Assembly: GCA_013368315.1 (NCBI GenBank)
Contig: JAACJM010000055.1
Location: forward strand, 248,001-312,000
Reading direction: 5' to 3'
Origin: Tetrapyrgos nigripes
Taxonomy: Eukaryota; Basidiomycota; Agaricomycetes; Agaricales; Campanellaceae
DNA length: 64,000 nucleotides
The notes beneath the pieces are model-generated. The model was not told the origin of the DNA. It made no database searches and saw only the letters and a program-made list of their open reading frames with translations. Shown here piece by piece: positions 33,661 through 43,239 of the stretch (position 1 is the stretch's first letter; every line of letters begins with the position of its first letter). The position numbers and the translations under genes were made by a program.

Positions 33661-33724
33661 AGGCTGAATGATCCCTTCTAGATGTTCCCAGGCTTGTGAT
33701 GGTCTCTGGGCTTTTGCTGATGTA

Positions 33725-33922
33725 TCTCTGTATATTCTTCTGGATGAAAGACGTGTGTCACAAAAGCAACAAGTAGCTAAGTAGTCTCAGTGCCGTATGT
33801 GTTCTTCTTAAGCTCCTTCTGCCTTTGTTTTGGCCCTAATGGTGTTACAGTGCAAACTCCCATCCCCTTTTGTTGCCACTCACCCAGCCTCACAGTGATC
33901 ACCGAAAACTGTACAGCTGATG
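33725..33922. repeat. Displaced tail of duplication copy A
   Basis: Matches 46200-46396 of copy B and, more weakly, 49190-49330 downstream of gene C. It is sandwiched between the two Plavaka-like elements. Compared with copy B, CpG sites are replaced by TpG or CpA. Confidence 0.9.
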
Positions 33923-34495
33923 TTGTTCATCACGAAAGCCTACCTACCCATATACCCTGCAAATCACCCCCACTATCTGGGTTCATGTCCTGCCATACTG
34001 CCAGGACATTATATCTTTTGTTCCAGGTTGACCAGCCCATTTCCAGCCTATATCATCTGTTGTCAGATCCCTGTCATAATGGCAACAAGTTGATCAGGGG
34101 TGACAGGGTTGGTCAGGAATGGTGAGGATTATCATGGATGACGGTGTTGATCAGGGGTTGTCACACATGGCAAAGTATATGCCAGTTGGCAAAGGATATT
34201 TGACATGATGAAGCTTAGAAGTAAAAGAGCAGTCATTGTTGCTTGGGTAGCTCACACCAGATAAAGAAAATGCAAAACAGTGGTCATACAAAGCAGCAAG
34301 CAACATACAGTCAGGTAATACATGCATAGTTACAGAAGAGAACATCGAAAGCAGTAAAGCAACAAGAAAGCACAAGTGAAAAGAAGAGAGAATTAATGTG
34401 AAAGAGAAGAACTAGTGACAGAGCTTCTTATTATGCATGTTTTGGACAGGGACTTCATCTTCATCATCTGACATCATGTGCCTTTGACTAGAGCG

Positions 34496-36706
34496 CTAGG
34501 TAGTAAGCAGTTGGGCCTCTTCCTCGTATTGCTCCATGTGGTCTTGATAAACATCGTCTTGAGAGTCTTCATGGTAATCGTCTCCGTACTGTGGGGGTGT
34601 CATCATAGAAGTGGTGTTCAGGCTGGGTTTGAGTATCATTGGGATGGAACAGCTGATTGTCATCGTCAAAGAGATGCTTGGACTCTTGAGCATCCAAGGA
34701 GTTGGCAGCATGGGTGTCAGTGCCACCAGCAGCAGTGGGATTTGCAGAGGGAGTCGTAGGCATGATACTGGAAGCAGGGGTAGTGGTGGAGGTAGTGGTG
34801 GAACAGTTGGCAGATTCAGCAGCAGGAGGATCATTGGAATACATCTTGAAGTGCTCAAAGAGCAGTGCCATGTCAGAGTTGTTGAGTTCGTCATTGTCGT
34901 CATTGTCATCTTGTGGACCAAAAATCTCCCAGTAGATTAATAAAAATGAGGCAGAACTCACTAGTCGAGGGTTTTAAAGGTCTTCTTCAACCAAGCCTGA
35001 GGTGCAGTGTGTGGGCTGTGAATGAGAGCATTGTAGAAAGTGTCAAGCTTGAACTTGCCATCCTTCTTGGACCAGGATTGAAGAGGGCAGAGGGCGAAAC
35101 AAATCTGTCAAAGCGATGAGCTAGTTATAATGAAAAGAGAGAGAGAGAGAGAGAAAGAAAATTTTACTTGACATGCATGGTAAGTGAGTAATTCTGGTGT
35201 CATGGTGTGTATGCCTAAGAGCTTTGTGTTCCCTGCTCACGTCTTCACCAACTGGGGCTCAAGAGCTGAGCTTGGACTGGTGAGTATCGCCTTGGTGCCC
35301 TGCAAATAATTTAGTGGAAGGTGGATAGATCATGACACGACAGGAACTCGCTGCAACAAGTAATGGACCCAGCATCATGCCTTCAAGCATGGACGCTGGA
35401 TCATACTGTGTAAAGTCAAAGAAGAAGGTGGGGAAGTTGAATGAGTGTAATGGCGGGATGACACCGCTCTGTACATCATCCATAAGTCTGAAAAAAAGTT
35501 TACGGAAACAGTCAGCAACGTGTAATGTGATGCAAATAAATACCACTCACTGGTTGACACTGGCATCATCCTCGCACTCCACCCAGAATGCAGGTGCGTC
35601 TTGCCAGGACATGAGCAACATCGTTATCTGTTTGTTGTTGATAGCATGGTCGGCCTTCAAGACACTCAGGACAAGTTACTGCCAACTAAAGTTGCTGGGA
35701 TCTTTGTTGAGGTCAATGAGGATCCTATTGAATATTGTTGGGATCCATGTGATGATGTCCTTCTTGAGGGTCTTAGTGTTGTTGGTGTGAGCCTCCATGG
35801 CACTAGCTTGCATCTGCAACAAGAAAAGTGAAGTGTTTTAGAAGAAAACGAGAAACTCGAAATAACTTACAACATTGCAGAGAATTGTCAGGAGTTCATC
35901 ATCTTCATATTCACAGCACCTCTCCAGGTGAGTCTTGAGCTTTGGAAAGTGCTTTAGCAGCAGGGTGTAACTCTTCAGGTCGCATTCCTGCTGCTCCAGC
36001 TCCCTAGAGAGTAGAAAAAAAATGTCAGTGTGAAGAATACTGTACTATAAAATGCATATATACGCACTTTTCACTTAATTCCTCCTCCTCCTTGTCTTTG
36101 TCTACCATCTCCTCTTGAGGTGCATTGGAACAACGAGAACCGAGAGCTGCATGTGCTTCTTGAGCAGCGATGCGTTGCTGGTGAATTGGTGAATAAAGAC
36201 CTCAAGGGCAGCAAAAAGGATGGCATGGGGTGACCTAAACATGTCAACAGCATGAAGTATTGACCCATTCTCTGGTAAACCTTGAGAATGCTGTAGTGAC
36301 TAAAAACACATTAGGCATCAGTAATGCTATTTGCCAGGTAGAGAGGATGTTACCTTCTCCCTTTCTTGAACTCTGCCTTTGCCTTTGTTGAGAACTCTTT
36401 GAATTTCTTCTGCTTGATATGCTCTTCTCACTCCTTTTCATTGATTTGCGGCATGTTGTGGGCATTCTGAAGAGGGTGTCATTGTTTTGGTCCAGCTGGA
36501 GTGTGGTGATGTTGGGTAGGAGCCAGAGGTGGGCGAGTTGTTGACCCAGCCTGAGTTGGACGAGGTTGGACAGCAGCATGGTTTTGGACCTGTGGACAAG
36601 GAGCAGAGCGTGATTGAGTGCTGGGACAATTGCCAGAAGGCATCGCAGCTGCAAAACGACAATGCTGAGCAGGTGTAGGCTGGGTAGAGCTATGATGTGA
36701 GGACAT
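34496..36706 (-). pseudogene. Accessory gene of the second Plavaka-like element
   Basis: Starts near ATG 36706 with a Gln/Pro/His-rich N-terminus (HHSSTQPTPAQHC) and runs leftward through several exons. A late exon encodes IFGPQDDNDDNDELNNSD and a Thr/Ser-rich stretch. An acidic end near 34500 (GDDYHEDSQDDVYQDHMEQY) can only be reached by a frame change at a CCCCC run near 34595. That and the degraded middle suggest it is inactive. Position, strand and general composition match the accessory gene of the giant element. Function is unknown. Confidence 0.6.
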
Positions 36707-37126
36707 GATGGTGGTAAGAAGTCAAAAGACACAAGATGGAAAACAGCGTCTTTATATGCACACGTGACTCGACCAAGCCCCTTGTCTCTTTGTGAATCGG
36801 ACACTTCTCGAGTCCTATCAATGAAGTGCCTCTTCCATGGTGCTGGAAACTTCAGTAATGAGCGAAGTCTCACTAATCATCACTCTAAATGTAAACAAGT
36901 CGGCTCTACCACCAAATGAATCCTCAAAATTTACCAAAATGTGCATCTGGAGGCTTTGGCAGCAGAAGATGCATTATTGGAGGAGATACAGGAGGATATG
37001 GTAGCTGCACACAATACAGAATTTCCAGAGGTGTGTTTTAAGTAACTATATGCATCAACTATCACATATAATCCTTACTTATACATTGTAAAGTTCGCAG
37101 AACAGCCTTTTGCACTGGCAGACTCA

Positions 37127-39733
37127 TTGGATGATTCTAATACCTCTGGAAGGCATAAATGGCAGGCTCTGGCAAGATATAGAGATGACTTTGTTATTTC
37201 TGACCAAAGCGCTCTTGTCAAACGTCGTCGAGCCTATTCGCCTGGACCAAGTGGATTGCCAGGAGAGATACTTCAGTTCAAAGAACCCTCGCAACAATCC
37301 CACTCCTCCACACCCATTCCTAATCCTTATGAAGATTATGAACAATCTCAGTCTCCATTTAGCAGCTTTTCCAACTCTCAGGAACCCACTTCTCTTATCA
37401 TTTTCAAAACTGAGCCAAGCTCTGCTGGTTTATTCCACATCTACCATAATGGCCTTCCCTCCCATGACCCAGACACCATGAAAATGACCAAAGACATTGC
37501 TGATCTCCCTACGTTTGCGAATAATGCCAAAACTCCAAACCCAAAGCAAGTTTTTGGGCAACACGATAGCCCTAATGAGTTTGAGGAACCTTACGAAGAC
37601 CAATTATCGCACATCAACCCTCCATCTCCACTATCTCTTCCTCATGAAGACCAATCACCACCCTATCCCTCTCCACTCCCACTCCAAATCAACTCCTACA
37701 CACCATTTGACTCTGCCTCAGAGTTTCTCCTGGCAGATTGGGCCTACGAATTTCCAAAGACAAATGAAGAAGCCATGACCAGTCTTGTTCACAATGTCAT
37801 TTGCCACCCCAATTTTAATCCCAATGACCTCCAGTCATTTAATGCAGGACAGGTCTACTGTAAAATGGACAACTTCATGGGAGCCGAAGATACCATTGAC
37901 ACTCCAGATTTGTCGACACTTCCATTCCTGTTTGCTGCACCTGACGCATGGCACCGAGGGACCATCGAGATACCCATGCCCCTTGCCAGCCAGAAATTTC
38001 CTTCCGAATCTGAGGCTCCTGCCTTTGTTATTGATAACATCTGGCACTGCAAGCCTATGGATGCGATCAAAATTTCTTTCCAGGAGGTCTTTCTGGATTA
38101 TCACTTGAAACCATTCAAGTTATTTCATGAGACCTGATGGGAGAATTGAGCGCATTTATGGGGAGACGTACACTTCTGATTGGGCTTTGGAAATTGAGGA
38201 GGAAGTACATCGTCAGTTGCCTGAGCCAGGTCCTGGAGAAGCTCACATCGAGAATGTCATTGTCTGGCTGATGCTATGGTCAGACTTGACTCATCTTGCA
38301 CAATTCAGAACTGCGTCCCTTTGGCTGATTTACATGTACATTGGGAATTTGTCCAAGTACATTCGTATCAAGCCTAGTGCTTACGCTGCTCATCATCTTG
38401 CATATATCCCTGGTGTGCATTATTTCATTTCCCCATCATTTACTTATTTTGAAAATGTGTCACTAGCTACCTGATGTGGCCAAAGATGTATATTTTCAAG
38501 AGTATGGTGAAAATCCCTCTGATGCCGTCCTGTGCTTCCTCAACCATGAGGTGCTCCAAGCTGTGTATTTGCTTCTTCTTGATGAGGTTCTTTTGGATGC
38601 CTATTTCAATGGCTTGGAGGTCACCTGTGTTGATGGCATCCTTTGACGACTTTTCCTGAGGTTTTTTTCATATGCTGCTGACTACAAGGAAAAGTAAGTA
38701 TACCCAAGTCTTATACTATTTTCCGTTTACTCAAACTAAATTTCAGGGTGCTTATAGCCTTTGTCAAGTTTCTGGCCAAGTGGTTGTGCATTCGTTGCAG
38801 TATCTGCATGGGTGATGCTCACCAGCTTGGACTCAAGCGAGATCTAGCAAACAGGGCAACAAACTGCAGAGTCGATGATGAGCATCACTGAAACAAGGTC
38901 GAAACAGCACAGGCCTCCATTTTTCAAGGCAGTCACAGTGTTGAAAGTCAAGCCATCAAGCAACTTTTAGATGAAGGTTCTTACACAAGCACATGAGTAC
39001 GTATGATCATTTCTCTACTTCCCTCGCTTTATTTATTGTTTTCCTTTTTCAGAACGCCTTTTCTACTCGTCTAAAAGATGACACTGGCTTTGATGTCTTC
39101 AAACTACTCATGCCAGACAAGTTACACGAATGGGATGTTGGAAAATGCAAAAATTTCATCAATCACACTGTCCGCATCCTATATTCCTTGAAAGGTGATG
39201 CAGTTACAGCATTTAACCGACAGTACGTGCTCACTTTCATTCTTCACAATCTAGACCTCTCATTCTCCTATTACTGTACCATTTCGAATAGATGGAAAGG
39301 CATTGTGACCTGTGACATTTTTTCCCATCTGGGACCTGGAAAATTTCCAAATTTAGGTGTGACCAAGGTCAAAAATTGGAATTTTTTTGCTTCAAATTGC
39401 CTTTTTTGGACAAATTTTTCATGGTCACAGATTTTCCTTGGAAAATGGCCTCAGTGACCTGTGACCAGCAGACATTTTGGGAAGGAAAATGGGGTCTGTG
39501 ACCTGTGACCATTCCATCTATTCGAAATGGTACAGTAATTCGGATGGTGAAGAGATCCAGAGAGAGGTTGTGGAGGAGGATGAAGGGGAAGAGCATTGCG
39601 AACTGCCCCACAGGTTAGCACTTCTGAAGATGAGGATACAGATGGGGAGGACAGTGAGCTGGCAATTAGCGATGATGAATGGATTGATGATCTTGGCCCA
39701 GAGGACAGTGATGATGGTAACTACTCAGATTAG
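37127..39733 (+). pseudogene. Plavaka-type transposase of the second element, internally deleted
   Basis: A long exon (to 38137) has a Pro/Ser-rich N-terminus and the block NIWHCKPMDAIKISFQEVF, LKPFKLFHE. A frameshift follows, and the frame starting near 38127 continues with RPDGRIERIYGE, TASLWLIYMYIGNLSKYIR and PSAYAAHHLAYIPG. Later pieces are EYGENPSDAVLCFLNHEV, SYAADYKEK and LLMPDKLHEWDVGKCKNF. After YSLKGDAVTAFNRQ the sequence jumps to an acidic C-terminal tail (GEEIQREVVEEDEGEE ... ISDDEWIDDLG). The middle of the catalytic region is therefore missing, and a MITE occupies the junction. Confidence 0.8.
39274..39535. mobile_element. Tc1/mariner-type MITE, 262 bp
   Basis: CTGTACCATTTCGAATAGAT at the left end is repeated inverted at the right end. 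Both are flanked by TA (39272-39273, 39536-39537). The interior repeats GTGACCTGTGAC several times. It is non-coding and sits inside the transposase pseudogene. Confidence 0.85.
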
Positions 39734-40531
39734 AGTGTTCTTTACTATGCTACATGTAATCATTTTCCTTGTCAAAATTTTATTGCTTTTGGCGCTTGCT
39801 GGGCACTATCCAGAAGGCGTGGGAACAAAGCATGGAACAAGTTTGCATGGTCCTGAATCAGCACCGCTGCGTAGTTTACCTAGTGAAATAATTTCCCATG
39901 AAGATAAGACCACAAAGAACTGGGGAAATGGAAATATTGGGCAAAAAACAATGGGAAGGGATCTTCCAGAATCTGACAAGATGAGTGAGAGGAAAATTTG
40001 CGTGAGTCTCTTTGAAGGTTATTTTGGTCTGGCAAAAGTCAAAGTTTTGATGATTACTAGTACTAATACATTGTAATAGCTTAGCCAATTTATAATTACA
40101 TCTTAGTGGTAGGTCTCGCAGGCGGGGCAGCATGTATCATGGGAAGAAGAGCGCGGGAATGTTCCCAATTTGGTTGTGGCTTGCAATTCTAACGAGGGAT
40201 AAGCAAGGTGAACAACTTACACTTCCACTATTTCTGTCATTTCTTGCACCAGACTTCATATTATACTTAGACAGGAATGTCACTGCCCAACACTATGCTA
40301 TACAGCAATCTCCCCAAAGTCTACAGATATATAAATGACAGTCAAATGATAATCCCCTGATCAGGTCTTGTCAGGATGACAAGACCTGATCACCTTAAAA
40401 AATCCTGACATGGTATGATCAGCTCTTGAAATTATGATAACAAATGATAATGGTCTGATATACTCGTAGAACTATTACAGGTGGGTATAAGCACTGGTCA
40501 GGTGGAATATGGGTTGGGCTGTTTTAGTGAT
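39734..40531. other. Right arm of the second Plavaka-like element
   Basis: No gene is supported. Near the right end are inverted TGATCAGG units (40360-40395), including a near-palindrome CCTGATCAGGTCTTGTC / GACAAGACCTGATCA. Confidence 0.5.
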
Positions 40532-40540
40532 TGTGTACAG

Positions 40541-41485
40541 AACCTCCTCGAACACGAAGCAAAAATCTACCCAGCTGTGAAATCTTCCATCTCCTCCTTC
40601 CAACATCAAATCTCCTCTGTTCTCTCCTCACCGGGTATCCAAACCCTTCGTTCCATGTCATTCCTCAACACCACCACCACCACCGACATTGACACCAACG
40701 TCACCAACATCAACACCACCGGTCTCGTCGATTTAACCAAATGGTCCAACGTCCTCTCCATCGAATACGAGCTCATCATGGATCAATTCCAACACGAGTT
40801 TCCTCTTCCTTCTGAAGCCCCTAGTCACGAAGAGAGAGTCGAGCTCATAAATACGCTGATGGATCGACTTGAGGATGGGTTTGTTAAGGTGGCGAATAGT
40901 ACTCATCATGGTTGGCATGGTGTGGATGAAGAAAAGGCAAGGGAGATTTTTGGGAGTATTAGGCCTGGGACGGTGGCCGCGTTGGTTACAGCGGGTGAGT
41001 GGATTTTTCTTCGTATTCATATTCGTCGAGATCGAAGTGGAGGCTGAACTGCATGTTCGAAATGCAGGGGATATCGCAGAACAACATCCCGTCCTCATAG
41101 AAACAATTTTATTCGCCGGGGCTGCTCTTATTATCCCTGAAGCATGGATTGCTCGGCCACTTTTCTCGTGCTTTGGGTTTGGTCCTTTGGGACCAGTTAA
41201 AGGTGAGCAATTCGTTTGAACGTTTGGGCATTTCGTCGCTTAATATATAATCTCCCTCCTTGCATCCTTCCTTTGTGCCACATGGTCCATTCATTTTCCA
41301 CAACAGGATCCACTGCAAGCTGGGCTCAACGCCGCTTCTGGGGCGCCGCAGTAGCCAAGAATAGCTGGTTCTCGCATCTACAAAGGGCAGGTATGACTGG
41401 GCAGTGGGGTAAGATTCCAAAGATTGTGGTGGGTATAATTAGTGGGGGTGTTGGATTGAGTTTCGGCCTTTGTCGACGCGGCTGA
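40541..41485 (+). pseudogene. Ifi-6-16 family gene B, 5' truncated
   Basis: Exons equivalent to 3-5 of gene A: 40541..40994, 41068..41202 and 41307..41485. The signal peptide exon and exon 2 are missing, replaced by transposon sequence. The open frame extends a little into the transposon without an ATG. The 3' part is the best preserved of the A/B pair: the frame is intact through GSTASWAQRRFWGAAVAKNSW and the glycine-rich end (VVVGIISGGVGLSFGL), ending CRRG. Exon 3 differs from A by an 18-bp segment replaced by ATG and by one extra codon. An internal ATG at about 40652 might start a shorter non-secreted protein, but no promoter is evident. Confidence 0.8.
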
Positions 41486-42128
41486 TCAGGATCGATATCG
41501 ATGTTCAGACTTCGACAGCACTGGCAGAGGTTCCAGTGTTTTGTAGGAAAGTAGACCGTGTTACGAGGCTTCAAGTTTTGGCTGGTTTTGTAAAAATTTT
41601 AAAAGCGTTTTTGGAAGATGAAATCAATTGGTAGTACGGTTGCCACCCAGGCTCATGTAGGTTTTTCGACATCAGGTCTCAGGCTTACGATCGAGAAGGC
41701 AAGCATCTGTTGCTATTCATTCTCACTGAATTTCCTGTCAAATTACCTCTACGGATGCTCTCGCCCGACACCGCTGGAGGTTAAGTTCCCCGATGATATT
41801 ACCCCGCTACACAGGTATCCGAAAGATATGCTCAGAGGTCATTGATGTATAAAATGCTCTGGGCTTTACCACAAACATGAAAGAAATTGAGAGATCTGAG
41901 GGGTACTTGGGGCCAACTTGGGGTATAAGTATATATATGTGTACGTTTGTGCTCAACTTCTGTTATGTTTTTCTCAAGTTTCTTGACCTTGACATACATA
42001 GGCCGCACTAGTCTATCCAGATTAAATGACGATGTACTGATATGTGATGGCCCGGGGGACCTCGATGCGAGGCAGTTTCATGTTTTTAAAGACCATTTAC
42101 AAAGGTCTAATCATCGCTGTAAGACTTA
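41486..42128. other. Spacer downstream of gene B
   Basis: Homologous to 14042-14600 of copy A. No gene is supported. Confidence 0.5.
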
Positions 42129-42593
42129 CAGTCGTTCCGGAAAATAATGAGAATGACTTTTTTGCCGCGCATTACCTAAAAGGGAAGGTACTGCTTCCGC
42201 CATACAGATTGCCTTATTTCTCGTCTTCTACCACCACATAAGCAACCGCTGCATCAATTTTGACATCAAGGAAGCCAGGCTGAGAGGTGTAGGAGTCAGG
42301 CTGGAACGAATACCGGTCTATACCAATGGCCATAGGAAGCCCGTTCTGAGGATTAGTCAGTTGTTGACATCTCCTTGTCTCGGCGCCGGTCAGAGAGCCA
42401 GTGCTCGAGGCAAGCTCGAGGTAGCTAAAATAATTGCTAGATTACAATACTATTACATTGTATCACTACACTAAGTCCCTTGGCATACTTCACTGGTTAG
42501 AGGGTGTTGTGCGAAGAGACTAGGCCGCCACCTTCCCTTTTAGGTAATGCGCGGCAAAAAAAAAGTCATTCTCATTATTTTCCGGAACGACTG
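42129..42593. mobile_element. Tc1/mariner-type MITE carrying a gene fragment, 465 bp
   Basis: Inverted repeats of about 65 bp begin CAGTCGTTCCGGAAAATAAT and end with the reverse complement. TA flanks both sides (42127-42128, 42594-42595). It is absent from the same place in copy A (about 14590), so it arrived after the duplication, and that site gives an independent empty-site check. Some additional flanking sequence (about 42080-42126, 42596-42650) is also unique to B. Confidence 0.85.
42214..42436 (-). pseudogene. Captured C-terminal gene fragment inside the MITE
   Basis: The minus strand has an uninterrupted frame of about 74 codons ending in TAA at 42214-42216. It includes NGLPMAIGIDRYSFQPDS, LDVKIDAAVAYVV and the terminus VEDEK. 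The composition is that of a normal protein end, and the frame fills the space between the inverted arms. I do not recognise the parent gene, and none is in the window. Confidence 0.5.
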
Positions 42594-43239
42594 TAAGTTC
42601 GAACTTCAGTTTCCATCTCTACTTATTCAAACGCCCCGTGCGTAGCCTAGACCTCGCGTCAGTCCTTGCCTTGGCCCATCACACCTCCGTAGCTGTTTCA
42701 GGGCTCCCCGTAATTCTCCTTTTCTATAGCTATCCTCGCGCGAAATTTCTGTGAACGCAACTGCAACTTAGAGGCCTTCATTATCCAATTTATCGGGGAG
42801 TCGTTAGTATTCGTCTCTTAAACCTTTTCTGCTCTGTCCTTCATACCAGTCGTTATTCCGATTTTCTCCAATGTCCCCATTCGACCTTCCTTATCTAACA
42901 CCGCCTCCATTCCAGTGCTCTTTTATCTTCTTTCGTTTTTCATTTATGTACATATTATTATTATTAGAAAAATTACATCCCTCCTGGACCCATCGGATAC
43001 CGAGGGACCCAGCGTACTAAGTACGCTGGGCTACTTCGCGCGTCTTTATAGATGTAAAAGTCTCGGTAGCTAGTCCGGTAGTGGTGTATCCTATCTATCT
43101 ATCTATCTATCTGGCACCTCATGTGATTCAGGACCAAATACATAAGTACGGCAAGCTGTTTTCCGCTTTGTCAGCCCCAACACACCTGCTTTCTTGCGTC
43201 CACCGTCTTCTCATCTTCTCGCTCGATCTTGAATTTGGA
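42594..43239. other. Upstream region of transcription factor B
   Basis: Homologous to the 900 bp before transcription factor A, but with a private insertion at about 42955-43122. That insertion contains a 23-nt palindrome (43008-43030; 10-base arms CCCAGCGTAC around TAA) and a CTAT microsatellite (about 43094-43112). Confidence 0.6.

Larger units (their letters stand above)
18007..33722. mobile_element. Giant nested Plavaka-like DNA transposon, 15.7 kb
   Basis: The ends are a perfect 15-bp inverted repeat: CATCAGCAAAAGCCC at 18007, and its reverse complement ending at 33722. Each end is flanked by TA (18005-18006, 33723-33724). The paralogous unit B has the uninterrupted target (ATGTATCTTTG, about 46195-46205), which proves the borders. 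Both arms carry clustered subterminal repeats in opposite orientation. Inside are a broken Plavaka-type transposase on the plus strand (27.1-32.8 kb) and an accessory gene on the minus strand (26.6-19.0 kb). A complete copia retrotransposon and a 1.7-kb insertion are also nested inside. Removing the two later insertions gives an original element of about 8.4 kb. Confidence 0.9.
33928..40533. mobile_element. Second Plavaka-like element, decayed, about 6.6 kb
   Basis: It has the same architecture as the giant element: minus-strand accessory gene on the left, plus-strand transposase on the right. Degenerate ends begin CATCACGAAAGCCTACC on the left and CAATCACTAAAACAGCCC on the right read inward, both leading to CCCATAT. 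Subterminal TGATCAGGGG (left) and CCCCTGATCA (right) motifs are inverted relative to each other. Borders are accurate to a few bases only. No clean target duplication is visible. Confidence 0.75.

Noticed and set aside
33971..40529. CACTA...TAGTG ends for the second Plavaka-like element
   Set aside because: CACTATCTGGG at 33971 and TAGTG at 40529 are tempting, but flanks show no duplication. A longer match (ATCACNAAA, CCCATAT) lies further out and abuts the host homology on the right.
40481..40540. Transposon-derived new start for gene B
   Set aside because: The open frame runs from the transposon into exon 3 but contains no ATG and no promoter is evident.
43094..43112. CTAT microsatellite as a functional element
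   Set aside because: A simple short tandem repeat in a private insertion of copy B, with nothing to suggest function.
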